Source: CAZVRZ01 sp964629965
Lineage (GTDB): Bacteria; Chloroflexota; Anaerolineae; Anaerolineales; UBA4823
Length of the DNA: 53,159 nt
Direction: 5' to 3'
Assembly: GCA_964629965.1 (NCBI GenBank)
Contig: CAZVRZ010000017.1
Location: 1 to 53,159 of the forward strand
This document shows, in pieces, positions 25,497 through 34,069 of this stretch. The notes beneath the pieces are model-generated. The model ran no database searches and was not told the origin of the DNA. It worked only from the letters and a program-made list of their open reading frames with translations. The translations under genes and the position numbers were made by a program. Position 1 is the first letter of the stretch, and each line of letters opens with the position of its first letter.

Positions 25497-26747
25497 ATGT
25501 CCACCACGCACCCGACCGAATCCAATACCCGCTGGCTGATCCTGGGCTTGTCGATGTTGACCAATGCCATGGTTGCTGCGGCTCCCAGCATGGCGCTGCC
25601 GGTGCTTTTCGATGAAATTTCCCAAGACCTGGGCCTGAGCCTGCTGCAATTGGGCTGGGTTTGGGGTATCTCTGCCCTTCCGAGCATTCTCAGCAGCTTT
25701 TTCGGCGGTGCCATCGGCGACCGTTTTGGCCCCCGGCGCATCTTGATACTGGCCTGCCTGCTCAACGGCCTGGCTGGCGCCGGGCGCGGCTGGTCGCAAG
25801 ACTTCTTCTCAATGGCCGCGACGATGTTCCTTTTCGGCCTATTAAACCCCCTGGTCACGGCAAACAATCTTAAGATATGCAGCCAGTGGTTCTCTGCGCG
25901 CCAGTTAGGCCTGGCCAGCGGAATTCTCTCCATGGGCATGGCGCTGGGCTTCCTACTCGGCTCCATGCTGAGCGCCGCCGTGCTTTCACCCTGGCTGGGA
26001 GGCTGGCGCAATGTACTCTTTCTCTATGGGATGTTGTCCATGCTGCTCGCCATTCCCTGGTACTTCCTGCGCGTCTCTTCGCCAACGGTCAAAAATGCCG
26101 CTTCCGGACACGTCTCTATGGGCCAGGCCATGCGGCAGGTAGCCCGGCTGCGCAATACCTGGCTGCTCGGCCTGACCATCCTCGGATTCAACGGCTGCGT
26201 CCAGGGTCTGCTGGGTTACCTGCCCTTATACCTGCGCGGCTTGGATTGGTCTGCGGCCCAGGCTGACAGCGCTCTGGCCAGCTTTCATACCCTCAGTATG
26301 ATCTTTGTACTGCCCATTGCACTGGGTTCCGACCGCCTGGGCAGCCGCAAGAAATTGCTGCTGGCGGCTGCGCTGGTCATGCTGACCAGCACCGGCCTGC
26401 TATCGCTGGTGCAGGGCGGCTGGATATGGGCTGCCGTGCTCACCGCCGGACTGGTGCGCGATGGCTTTATGGCCATCTTCATCACCATGATCGTTGAGAC
26501 CGAAGGCGTTGGCCCAACTTACGCCGGCACAGCCTTTGGCTTCGTCATGATCTTCTCAGGATTGGGAAGCCTGGTCTCTCCGCCCCTGGGCAATAGCCTG
26601 GCCGCCATCACCCCACAGACCCCCTTCATTTTGTGGGCAGGCCTGGCATTGGCCGGAGCGATCAGTATCTTCTTCGTGCAGGATAGACCATCTGCACACA
26701 AAACTGCGCAACAACCTGCCAACACATCCCCGGCGATATCGATCTGA
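25497..26747 (+). CDS. Major facilitator superfamily transporter
   Basis: The 416-residue protein has twelve membrane helices. The loop 2-3 signature appears as GGAIGDRFGPRR. It resembles the monocarboxylate/oxalate-formate-type and nitrate/nitrite-like MFS branches only in general layout (DEISQDLGLSLLQLGWVWGI), so the substrate stays open. I prefer ATG 25497, with GAAGG just before it, to the in-frame TTG at 25485. It converges on the sulfatase-like gene with only three bases between the stops. Confidence 0.83.
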   Translation: MSTTHPTESNTRWLILGLSMLTNAMVAAAPSMALPVLFDEISQDLGLSLLQLGWVWGISALPSILSSFFGGAIGDRFGPRRILILACLLNGLAGAGRGWSQDFFSMAATMFLFGLLNPLVTANNLKICSQWFSARQLGLASGILSMGMALGFLLGSMLSAAVLSPWLGGWRNVLFLYGMLSMLLAIPWYFLRVSSPTVKNAASGHVSMGQAMRQVARLRNTWLLGLTILGFNGCVQGLLGYLPLYLRGLDWSAAQADSALASFHTLSMIFVLPIALGSDRLGSRKKLLLAAALVMLTSTGLLSLVQGGWIWAAVLTAGLVRDGFMAIFITMIVETEGVGPTYAGTAFGFVMIFSGLGSLVSPPLGNSLAAITPQTPFILWAGLALAGAISIFFVQDRPSAHKTAQQPANTSPAISI

Positions 26748-26750
26748 CCA

Positions 26751-28343
26751 TCATTCCCCAGCGCAGGTGTTCGCGATCGTCTCAAAATCCAGCGGGCTCG
26801 AATAGATCGAAAAATAACTCTCATCCGGCAGCAAACCAAGCTGCGTATGGAAATAACGGTCGAACACCAGGCGAAAATTATTGACCGGGGTCAGGCCGAC
26901 CGGCAGCGGCTGAGACCAGTCGCCGGGCAGGTAGAGCGCGCTCAAGATCGCCATGCGGCCCTGGTGCGAAGCGCGCCCGGGGCCGGTGTCGCCTTGCAAG
27001 ATGATAATGGGAGGCGTGGCGGAGGTTTCGATGATCGTGCGCAGCAGCGGCAGCAAGCGGTCGTTGAGAAAGGCCACCTGTTGGCTGTAAGCCTGCACGT
27101 AAGCAGATTCGCTTAACCCTTCCGAGTAATTCGCCGCTCCGCCCTGGGCATCGAAAACAAACGGCTCATGCGGCAGCAATATGTGGGCAAAGACCAGCCT
27201 GGGGGCAGCCGTTTTCTGCGGCCGGGTTGAGAGAACTTCCAGGTCATACAGCACCTGAGCGCGCTTCTCGTCCAGCGATTGTTCGAGTTCTGGCGCCGGG
27301 AAACCTGGGATGACGTTGGATATATCCATCAGAAACAGGCCGGCAGTGGAACGCAGCAGCATGGCTTCAAAAGCGTTCATGCCCCCCGCCAGGCCGGCGC
27401 GATACAGCCAGCCCCGCTTGCTTTCGACGGTGTAATATACCTCGGCATCTGTGAACTCCGAGAAACCGAAACCCGTTTCAAAGGCCGCCAGCGAGTAGCC
27501 CAGGCTGCGAAAAGCTTGCTCGACCAGGCTGTCCTTGATCAAGTGGTGTAGATAGGTGCGGTCGATTTCATCGGGTGCAGCCTCGGCAGATAGGCCCAGG
27601 TTTTCGAGATAATCCATGTTCAGGGTAGATGCCAACGCCATTTCCGTTTGGGCGTAATTCGATTGGCTGCAGGGGATCACTGCGAAACCCAGCTCTTCCA
27701 ACCCATCCAGGAAAGCGTCGTTATCGAAACCGAACTCCTGCTGCAGTAGATCCTGGCGGGTGTATTCATCCAGGATGATGAAATACACGTCCGGCGCAGA
27801 TTGGCCCTGCGGCAGGCGCAGCCCCTCCAGCCCGGCTGCCTCCGGCAGCGCCGGCCCCGCGCCAAACCGGCTACCAAACTCATACTGCCCAATCTGCCAG
27901 GCCGGGAAAAGCAAGAGCAGCAGGGCGATCAGGTTCAGGGCCTTCGTGGGCTGCTCATAGGCAGTCATCGGGAAGGCGCTGCGCGCGGTGTTCTGTACCG
28001 CAAGCGGCTTTCCTCGTCTCACGATCAGCCAGCTTCCCAGGATTCCCAGCGCCAGCCAGGCGGGCGCCAAAAAGCGGTGACGCCCCAGGAAATTGGCCTG
28101 CTCCAGCGCCTGGTACACATGCCCATAAGTGAAGAAGAGCGCCAGCAGCAGGCTGACCAGCACAGCCGCCTGCCGCCAATCGGACAACCACAGGTGCAGC
28201 AGAGCCAGCAGCAGGCCCGCCGCCAGCAATGCCAGGATCAGCGGGCGCAGAACCACCACCGGGCGCACCTGGTCGATGTTCAGTCCAAGCAGCGCCAGGA
28301 CAAAGTAAGCTGCAAAAAGAAAAGGATGGAAAGGCCTATGCAG
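26751..28343 (-). CDS. Sulfatase-like (alkaline phosphatase superfamily) membrane enzyme
   Basis: Membrane helices at the N-terminus are followed by an extracytoplasmic catalytic domain: PDVYFIILDEYTRQDLL (metal-binding Asp/Glu and possible Thr nucleophile) and LPHEPFVF and LQGDTGPG segments, the pattern of sulfatase/phosphoglycerol-transferase relatives. The first standard start is GTG 28268, but the frame stays open 5' and encodes PFHPFLFAAYFVLALLGLN, the usual first helix. The only plausible start there is CTG 28343, preceded by AAGGGG. A 17-bp dispersed repeat (27985-28001) adds AVQNTA between helices. It forms a cassette with the next two upstream genes. Confidence 0.7.
   Translation of the reverse strand: MHRPFHPFLFAAYFVLALLGLNIDQVRPVVVLRPLILALLAAGLLLALLHLWLSDWRQAAVLVSLLLALFFTYGHVYQALEQANFLGRHRFLAPAWLALGILGSWLIVRRGKPLAVQNTARSAFPMTAYEQPTKALNLIALLLLLFPAWQIGQYEFGSRFGAGPALPEAAGLEGLRLPQGQSAPDVYFIILDEYTRQDLLQQEFGFDNDAFLDGLEELGFAVIPCSQSNYAQTEMALASTLNMDYLENLGLSAEAAPDEIDRTYLHHLIKDSLVEQAFRSLGYSLAAFETGFGFSEFTDAEVYYTVESKRGWLYRAGLAGGMNAFEAMLLRSTAGLFLMDISNVIPGFPAPELEQSLDEKRAQVLYDLEVLSTRPQKTAAPRLVFAHILLPHEPFVFDAQGGAANYSEGLSESAYVQAYSQQVAFLNDRLLPLLRTIIETSATPPIIILQGDTGPGRASHQGRMAILSALYLPGDWSQPLPVGLTPVNNFRLVFDRYFHTQLGLLPDESYFSIYSSPLDFETIANTCAGE
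27985..28001. repeat. GCGGT/ACCGC 17-bp core repeat inside the sulfatase-like gene
   Basis: The 17 bases are identical to the core at 19217-19233 and the reverse complement of 18280-18296. They are inserted in frame in a short loop between two membrane helices, where the encoded LAVQNTARS interrupts nothing conserved. Confidence 0.85.
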
Positions 28344-28353
28344 AACGCACCCC

Positions 28354-29763
28354 TTAAGTTTTCACCTCGAGCAGGTAAAGCACGCGCGGCGTATCTTGCA
28401 CCTGGATCTTCTCATGGATGGTAAACAACGGCTCGAAAGCCGCCTCAAAACCCTCCAGGTGATAATCCGTGAAGATATCCTGCCTGGAAGCCAGCAGCTT
28501 CTGGACCTGCGAATCTTCCTTCGGAACGAACTCGATCACCAGCCAGGTGCACAGGTCGCCCAAGGTTTCAGCCAGCTTGGGCAGCGGCACGTTGTTGGAG
28601 ATCGCCAGGTGATGGATCAAGGCCAAAGCCAGCACCATATCCACCGGGCCGCGCTCTGCCAGTGAATGGCGCTCGCGGTTGTGCCAGCCCAACCCGGGGC
28701 TGGGGTTGGTCAGGTCCATTACCAGGGGCAGCAGGTTGGTTTCTTTCTGCGCTTTGCAACCCCGGTAATTCTTCTCCACAGCAGCCGGATCGATGTCAAA
28801 AGCCACGGTAGGAATGCCACGTTCCGCGGCCAGGCGGCTGAAATCACCGGTATTGGCGCCCAGGTCCCAGGCATGCTGCGGTTGGACGCGCTCCAAGAAC
28901 TGCGCCACCAACCGGCGTTTGTCTTCAAAGGCTGTCGAGGAGTAATGCCCAGCGGAGGCCGCGTAATAATCGCCCCACTCGGTGCCGGCGGCCTTCCAGG
29001 CAAGCTTGCGGGTCGTGCTTTCCAGGCTGTCGATCAACCCCAACAGGGATAGTTTGCTCATCCCGGCGCGGGCGGCGGGTTTCCCCGGAACGGCCCGGTT
29101 TGCATAGCGCAGTTGGGCAGCCGCGTGCAGGTGGATGTGGGTAGCCAGGCCCAGGTTCCAGCGCGTGCGGCCAGGCAGCAGGCGGGCAGCCAGGTCGAGC
29201 GGCGTCCCATCGATATAGATGCGCAGCAGTTGGCTGAGGCGCACATCCGTGTGCGCCATCAACGCCAGCGGCGCCAGGAAGTGCTGGCAGAACTGCCGGT
29301 ACGCCACCCAGGGTTCGCCCTCCCGGTAGATTTCAAAGGAAAGCGTGTCGATCAACAGCGGCTTGCCGCGGTGGAACTGGATGTTGTAAGCGCTGCTGTC
29401 TTTCAGCGTCATGCCGGCTTCCAGGGCTCGCTTCTGGATCGCCAGAGTAGCCAGGGCAGCATCCTGAAGCTGGCTAAAGCTCCACTCGTACGGATACGAA
29501 ATAAAGTCCACCCGTTCGGGACGCAAGATCTTATAAACCTGTTCGGGCTCAGCCGGTTCCAGCGCCACTTCTTCGTGCGGAATGAGCAAGCCGGCCTTGA
29601 CAAGCTGCGCATACAAGCCAGAACTCATCAGTTGATCATAATGAGGCCGGTAAAGCTGGTTCACCTGGCGGTAAAGAATTCCCTGGCGAGCGAACAAAAA
29701 GCCGCTGGGGTCGCGGAAAGAAGCGCCCAGGCTGTTCTTATGATTGGGGGTGGTCATCGTCAT
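28354..29763 (-). CDS. NoeA-like class I SAM-dependent methyltransferase
   Basis: The C-terminal half is a Rossmann methyltransferase: motif I is WDLGANTGDFSRLA, motif II has an acidic residue in VAFDIDPAAV, and a later strand reads VDMVLALALIHHL. The N-terminal half, with LKDSSAYNIQFHRGKPLLID and VAYRQFCQHFLAPLALM, is characteristic of the NoeA host-specificity family of nodulation proteins. The substrate is unknown. At 469 residues it is normal for the family. It overlaps the small membrane protein gene by 26 bases and ends 10 bases before the probable start of the sulfatase-like gene, so the three form one operon. Confidence 0.82.
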   Translation of the reverse strand: MTMTTPNHKNSLGASFRDPSGFLFARQGILYRQVNQLYRPHYDQLMSSGLYAQLVKAGLLIPHEEVALEPAEPEQVYKILRPERVDFISYPYEWSFSQLQDAALATLAIQKRALEAGMTLKDSSAYNIQFHRGKPLLIDTLSFEIYREGEPWVAYRQFCQHFLAPLALMAHTDVRLSQLLRIYIDGTPLDLAARLLPGRTRWNLGLATHIHLHAAAQLRYANRAVPGKPAARAGMSKLSLLGLIDSLESTTRKLAWKAAGTEWGDYYAASAGHYSSTAFEDKRRLVAQFLERVQPQHAWDLGANTGDFSRLAAERGIPTVAFDIDPAAVEKNYRGCKAQKETNLLPLVMDLTNPSPGLGWHNRERHSLAERGPVDMVLALALIHHLAISNNVPLPKLAETLGDLCTWLVIEFVPKEDSQVQKLLASRQDIFTDYHLEGFEAAFEPLFTIHEKIQVQDTPRVLYLLEVKT

Positions 29764-29983
29764 CTGCGGCAGAGTCCATTTCTGCGGTAAAATTCACCGC
29801 TTTCTGTTCGGAATTTTCGGCAGGCGAGCGCCGGAAGAAGCGCGTGATCTTTTTCCAATAGGTCTTAATGATGAAGCCCGCACCCACCAACCCGGCAATG
29901 AGCAGTTGGATGATCAGGCTGCCCGAACCGGGATCCAAATAAGCGAGTTCCCGCATCGGCGGGGCGAAGAAAGAAATGAACAT
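29738..29983 (-). CDS. Small YLDPGSGS membrane protein
   Basis: This 81-residue protein starts MFISFFAPPMRELAYLDPGSGS, followed by one hydrophobic helix (LIIQLLIAGLVGAGFIIKTYW) and a basic KKITRFFRR stretch. The YLDPGSGS...K.YW.KI.RFF pattern recurs in many unrelated bacteria, commonly as an uncharacterised gene beside glycan or envelope genes. The C-terminus is acidic. It is the first gene of the cassette with the NoeA-like methyltransferase and the sulfatase-like enzyme. Its role is unknown; a membrane scaffold for its neighbours is a guess. Confidence 0.75.
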   Translation of the reverse strand: MFISFFAPPMRELAYLDPGSGSLIIQLLIAGLVGAGFIIKTYWKKITRFFRRSPAENSEQKAVNFTAEMDSAADDDDHPQS

Positions 29984-30058
29984 ATCACGCTGCCTTTCTC
30001 ATACCAGGCCGGGAATAATTTATCGCCTCAGAATATTAAACCGGCCAATCAGACGAAA

Positions 30059-30064
30059 ATTATA
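30059..30064 (-). promoter_or_regulatory. Candidate -10 element for the YLDPGSGS cassette
   Basis: On the minus strand GGGTATAAT lies about 75 bases upstream of the cassette's first ATG. The -35 region, inside the 3' end of the nucleotidase gene, is weak (TTGTAA at a short spacing of 14). Confidence 0.35.
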
Positions 30065-30078
30065 CCCGATATAGCCTC

Positions 30079-31617
30079 TTACAAGTGTTTTTCGAGCGGG
30101 TCGGATGGGGAAGTCTTCAGAGCTGCGATCCACTCGGCAATCGGATCGCGCCAGTTCAAACCGGTGGACAGGCCGGCCGGATCGTACTGTTTCACAGCAT
30201 AGGCATCGCCGCCCTCGTACAGAGCTTGGGGGATGAGCACCCGGTAGAGCGCCTGCGGCTCGAGCGGGCTGCCATCTTCCAGGCAGTAGCCGTCCCCTTG
30301 TTCCTGCAGGCCGCCAAACACAGCCTGCCTCTTTTCGATCGTCTCAACCAACTGTGCACCGGTCAGGCCAACATCCACCAGGGCATTATCGGTCGGCAGC
30401 ATGCCCAGCAGCCCGGCCCGGCTGATCTCGCCTGGCGGCAGCGACTGGATGTAGCGCCCACTGTACAAGGCTGCCCGGGCCTGTGGATAAGCCGCCAACC
30501 AGGGCCTGGTCATCAGGTGGGCCATTTGCGCCGTGTCCCGGTCGATCTTCGTACCCAGGTAACCGATCGCAGCGAACAATTCTGCCGGCATCTTCTGGCG
30601 CCAGTCATCAACCCGCGCCGCCAGGTCGGCGGCAGGCTGCCCACCGCGGTTGGGCTGCAAGCCGGCATGCATCTCAACCACCCGGCCGTTGGCCGTATCG
30701 AACAGCAGCGCTATGCGCACGTAATTGCGCAGGAAAGAGCCGCTTTGCACAATGGCGACGCCCTCCACAGTCTCAACCGTTTCTTCGTGGCAGTGCCCGC
30801 CGCACAAGATCGAGATACCCAGCTCGGCCGCCGCCGGCGCCAGCCGGCGCATCTCCCCGCTGCAAATATGTCCCACCACCACCAGCAGCGCCGCTCCTTC
30901 ACCCTTCACCTGTGGGACAACCTCGCGCAGTGCCTGGTCATACGCAATAAAATCGAAATCTGCCGCATACTCGGGCTGGGTATCCCAGGGGGTTTCCAGG
31001 GTGGCCAGGCCGATCAAACCGACCCGGATACCGTTTACCTCCCGGATGGTGTAGGCGCGCAAGAAATCCGGGCTGGCTCCATCCGAACGCCGGCGAACGT
31101 TGGCCGCCAGCAAGGGATACGGAGCCTGGCCCTGCTGTACCCAGCGGCCGCGCCTGCGCAGCACATCCAACCCAAAGTCAAAATCGTGGTTGCCCAAGGC
31201 CGCCGCCGCGTAACCCATCTCCCCCATAATGTCCATCATCGACTCCCCGCCAAACCAGGTAGAAATGGCCGGGCCAATCCAGCTATCTCCGCCGCTCAAG
31301 GCAAGGTAAGGGCCAGCCGGGTCATACTGTTCTTGTTTCCGCCACAGCCCCAACATGCCCGCCGCCCCGCCCACCTCTCCCGACGGTTCCATCCAGCCAT
31401 GTTCATCGTTCGTATAAAGCAATACCAGCCGGCGCAGCGTGGCGCTCTCGCGCTCGGCGTAATCAGGCGCCTCCCGGCTGCAGCCCGCCTGCAGGGTGAG
31501 CAGCGGCCCCGCCAGGGACGAGAGCACTGCTCCCTTCCCCAAGAGAGCCAGAGCCTGCAGGAACTCCCGCCGAGAAAGACCCGCCTTCAGATTTCCACTC
31601 CGCCTACTGGTCCCCAT
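30079..31617 (-). CDS. 5'-nucleotidase/metallophosphatase with Tat signal
   Basis: The 512-residue protein begins with a twin-arginine signal, SRREFLQALALLG (residues 15-27), and a Cys at 46 that may be lipid-modified. The metallophosphatase core has the metal ligands in YTNDEHG, GGDSW, GNHDFDFG and GHCHEE; the C-terminal part is the 5'-nucleotidase substrate-binding domain. Such enzymes hydrolyse extracellular nucleotides or UDP-sugars for scavenging. Export by the TatBC proteins encoded at 16.8-18.1 kb is likely. A 29-base stretch (31122-31150) matches a dispersed repeat at 28 of 29 positions. It is followed closely by the cassette promoter. Confidence 0.86.
   Translation of the reverse strand: MGTSRRSGNLKAGLSRREFLQALALLGKGAVLSSLAGPLLTLQAGCSREAPDYAERESATLRRLVLLYTNDEHGWMEPSGEVGGAAGMLGLWRKQEQYDPAGPYLALSGGDSWIGPAISTWFGGESMMDIMGEMGYAAAALGNHDFDFGLDVLRRRGRWVQQGQAPYPLLAANVRRRSDGASPDFLRAYTIREVNGIRVGLIGLATLETPWDTQPEYAADFDFIAYDQALREVVPQVKGEGAALLVVVGHICSGEMRRLAPAAAELGISILCGGHCHEETVETVEGVAIVQSGSFLRNYVRIALLFDTANGRVVEMHAGLQPNRGGQPAADLAARVDDWRQKMPAELFAAIGYLGTKIDRDTAQMAHLMTRPWLAAYPQARAALYSGRYIQSLPPGEISRAGLLGMLPTDNALVDVGLTGAQLVETIEKRQAVFGGLQEQGDGYCLEDGSPLEPQALYRVLIPQALYEGGDAYAVKQYDPAGLSTGLNWRDPIAEWIAALKTSPSDPLEKHL
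31122..31150. repeat. TACC-type repeat match inside the nucleotidase gene
   Basis: 28 of 29 bases match 20617-20645. The central hairpin is CTGCTG-TACC-CAGCGG, with one mismatch in the outer stem. It encodes RWVQQGQAP in a region where the enzyme family has some conservation, so it might be a real copy or partly convergent. Confidence 0.5.
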
Positions 31618-31629
31618 AAACTCCTCTGC

Positions 31630-31980
31630 TCATCCACGCAGCCCGCGCACCAGGGCCGGCAGGCCAAAAGCAAACAGCGCCCAGCCCAGCCAACCCGCCA
31701 GCATCGCCCAGCCAAAGGGCAGTTTGAGCTTTAGTCCACCCCAAGTGACCGCCACAAAGACCGCCGTCGCCAGCATACCGGTGATCATCGAGCCGGTGAA
31801 TTCCGTGATCTTGGCACGGTCGCCCTTAGAAGCCGAATACACCACCCACATCGCCAGCGGCGCGGTCAGCGGCATGGTCGCCAGCAAAGCAGCCAGCGCT
31901 TTAGAACGTTCTTGTACCATAGCGATCAGGATGATGATCAACACCGAGAGCAGCACGGGGATGATTTTTGTTATCGTCAT
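31630..31980 (-). CDS. Small integral membrane protein (four helices)
   Basis: The 116-residue protein has four hydrophobic helices (starting near ITKIIPVLLSVLIIILIAM) and resembles DUF3147-type small membrane proteins in size and layout; I am not sure of the family. ATG 31980 is chosen because AAGGAG lies six bases upstream; the frame also opens at 32019, which would overlap the rex operator region. The gene is divergent from rex with 78 bases between the starts and lies 12 bases before the nucleotidase gene, so it may be cotranscribed with it. Confidence 0.6.
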   Translation of the reverse strand: MTITKIIPVLLSVLIIILIAMVQERSKALAALLATMPLTAPLAMWVVYSASKGDRAKITEFTGSMITGMLATAVFVAVTWGGLKLKLPFGWAMLAGWLGWALFAFGLPALVRGLRG

Positions 31981-32003
31981 AACGCTCCTTATATAGATCA
32001 CGA

Positions 32004-32021
32004 TTGTTCCGAATTGCACAA
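32004..32021. promoter_or_regulatory. Candidate Rex operator
   Basis: The 18-base palindrome TTGTTCCGAATTGCACAA keeps the outer TTGT/ACAA and the TTGTnC/GnACAA spacing of the Rex consensus TTGTGAAN4TTCACAA. It lies 38 bases upstream of rex, between rex and the divergent membrane protein gene, and overlaps a possible -35 (TTGCAC 32015-32020) for rex. This fits autoregulation and perhaps control of the divergent gene by NADH/NAD+. Confidence 0.6.
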
Positions 32022-32058
32022 ATCGAAAACTTATGGTAAATTGGGGATACGAGGCATT

Positions 32059-32682
32059 ATGGATCCCACGATACCCATTCCAGAAATTGTTGTCAGCCGG
32101 CTGCCTATCTACCTGCGCACCTTACAACGCATGTGTGAAACCGGGCAGCATTTCACTTCTTCGCGCGAGCTTGGTAGATGCCTGGGAATCTCGGCGGCCC
32201 AGATCCGCAAAGACCTGTCCTTGTTCGGCGAATTCGGCAAGCAGGGAACCGGCTATCAAATCTCCTTTCTTATTGAGCAGATCCGCAGCATCCTGCACAT
32301 CGACCGGGTGTGGGACGTGGTGGTGGTGGGCGCCGGAGATATCGGGCACGCCGTGGCTCACTACCAGGGTTTTGCAGAGCGCGGTTTCCGCGTCACCATG
32401 GTCTTCGATAATGACCCGCAGAAAATTGGAACCATGGTGGGAAAGTTTCCCGTTCAAGATATCGCCGGCCTCGTCGCAATCGTCAGTGCAGCCCAGCTAA
32501 AGGTAGCCATGCTGGCGGTTCCACCGCACAACGCCCAGGAAGTCACCGATCTATTGGTGAAAGCAGGCATCCGGGCGATCCTGAATTACGCGCCGATCAA
32601 CCTGGTGGTGCCCGAGGGGGTCTACGTTCAAGACACTGACCCGCTCACCCACCTGCAGCGCATGGCCTATCACCTGGCCTGA
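32059..32682 (+). CDS. rex: Redox-sensing transcriptional repressor Rex
   Basis: Rex senses the NADH/NAD+ ratio and represses fermentation and respiration genes at low NADH. The winged-helix N-terminus contains SRLPIYLRTLQ and ELGRCLGISAAQIRKDLSLFGEFGKQGTGY, and the Rossmann domain has VVVGAGDIGHAVAHY and MVFDNDP. The 207-residue length is standard. ATG 32059 follows GAGG; a longer frame opens at 31912 but crosses the operator region. The gene ends 13 bases inside the convergent GH13 gene. A candidate operator lies just upstream. Confidence 0.95.
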   Translation: MDPTIPIPEIVVSRLPIYLRTLQRMCETGQHFTSSRELGRCLGISAAQIRKDLSLFGEFGKQGTGYQISFLIEQIRSILHIDRVWDVVVVGAGDIGHAVAHYQGFAERGFRVTMVFDNDPQKIGTMVGKFPVQDIAGLVAIVSAAQLKVAMLAVPPHNAQEVTDLLVKAGIRAILNYAPINLVVPEGVYVQDTDPLTHLQRMAYHLA

Positions 32683-34010
32683 TAATGATAATCTAGCAGC
32701 GGCATGTGCAGCGGTCGCAAGGCAGGCAGCTGCCCCGCTCGCAGGATCAGCGCGCCGGTCGGCATGGCGGTTTTCTGGTTCTTCACCGTCACCGTCCCGC
32801 CATTGAGCACATCCTCGTAGACTCCATCCGGTAACTGCACGGTCACCCAACCGCCCGCCTCGGCTGGATTGAAAACGCCATACAAGCCGTGCGTGGGATG
32901 GATCCAGGCTGCCTGGATGGCCGGCTCTGCCGCCAGGATCACAAACTGGCCTGCCAGCAGGGCCGCATCCTTCTTGAGATGGGCCAGGCGGCTCAGGTAC
33001 GGCTGCAGGGGATAATCCTTCCAATGCACCCGGTCGATATCGAACAATGAAGGGGTATGCTCGGCAGCCGCTTCCTGCCCGCCATAGATCAACCACGCTC
33101 CATTATTGAAAGCCGAGAAAGCCGTCCACGCCAGGCCCTGGGCATAGCTGTCTGCCAGGTGCATGATGCGCGCCTGGTCGTGGTTTTCCACGCAGCGCAT
33201 CTTGACATACGTCTGCGGATAAATGCAATCCTGAAAACGCAGCATCTCCAGGTAGCGCAGCACGGGCATATCGCCGCGTACCGCCTGCTGGAAAACCGGC
33301 CAGATATCGTAATCATAAGTCAGGTCAAAAGCCGCATACACCTCGCTGTCCGAAAGCCCCGAGAGGCCATGAAAGCGCCGGTGACCGACAAAGCTGGCAT
33401 GCACGCTTTCGGCCAGCCAGATTACGCCCGGCTTGACTGCCGCCACAGCCTGGCGGGCATGCAACCAGAAGTCCAGCGGCAGCAAAGAAGCCACATCGCA
33501 GCGAAAACCGTCCACGCCAAACTCAGCCCACATTTGCAGCGTTTCGATCAAATATTTCTCCAGGTCTGGGTGGGGATGCTTGAGATCGATCACATCGCTC
33601 CAATGGGGCACGGTGGTGATTGCATTTCCCGCAGCGTCCTGGTGGAAATATTCCGGATGCTCGTGCACCAACACCGAATCATGCGCAGTGTGGTTGTAAA
33701 CCACGTCGATCATCACCTGTAGACCCAGCTCGTGGGCGCGGGCGATCAAACGTCCAAAATCCTCTTTCGTGCCATACTCCGGGTTGACCGCGCGGTAATC
33801 CTGGATCGAATAGGGGCATCCCAGGCTGCCCTTCTTGTTCAACTGGCCGATCGGGTGGATGGGCATAAACCAGACCACGTCCACGCCCATCTCTTTCAGG
33901 CGGGGCAGGTCGGCCTGCACATCGGCAAAGGTGCCGTGCGGGCCATGGTTGCGCACATACACTTCATAGATCACCAGGTTGCGAAAGTGATTCGGTGTGT
34001 CTTTAGCCAT
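32670..34010 (-). CDS. GH13 alpha-amylase-family enzyme
   Basis: This 446-residue cytoplasmic enzyme has the GH13 barrel regions in order: DVVYNH (region I), GFRCDVAS with the nucleophile Asp (region II), WLAES with the acid/base Glu (region III) and VENHD (region IV). It lacks a signal peptide and is short, with no extra binding modules, so it likely acts on small alpha-glucans or maltooligosaccharides inside the cell. The exact specificity (alpha-amylase, glucanotransferase, trehalose-related) is not determined. AGGAGAG precedes the ATG at 34010. Confidence 0.9.
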   Translation of the reverse strand: MAKDTPNHFRNLVIYEVYVRNHGPHGTFADVQADLPRLKEMGVDVVWFMPIHPIGQLNKKGSLGCPYSIQDYRAVNPEYGTKEDFGRLIARAHELGLQVMIDVVYNHTAHDSVLVHEHPEYFHQDAAGNAITTVPHWSDVIDLKHPHPDLEKYLIETLQMWAEFGVDGFRCDVASLLPLDFWLHARQAVAAVKPGVIWLAESVHASFVGHRRFHGLSGLSDSEVYAAFDLTYDYDIWPVFQQAVRGDMPVLRYLEMLRFQDCIYPQTYVKMRCVENHDQARIMHLADSYAQGLAWTAFSAFNNGAWLIYGGQEAAAEHTPSLFDIDRVHWKDYPLQPYLSRLAHLKKDAALLAGQFVILAAEPAIQAAWIHPTHGLYGVFNPAEAGGWVTVQLPDGVYEDVLNGGTVTVKNQKTAMPTGALILRAGQLPALRPLHMPLLDYHYQAR

Positions 34011-34069
34011 ATGCTCTCCTCTTGATCGTAAAAAAGGCTGCCGGTTTCCGCTTCACTGCCACCGCAGCT

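Noticed and set aside
30085..31734. Plus-strand open frame of 549 codons opposite the 5'-nucleotidase
   Set aside because: The minus-strand frame contains all metallophosphatase motifs and a Tat signal, so the plus-strand frame is a shadow.
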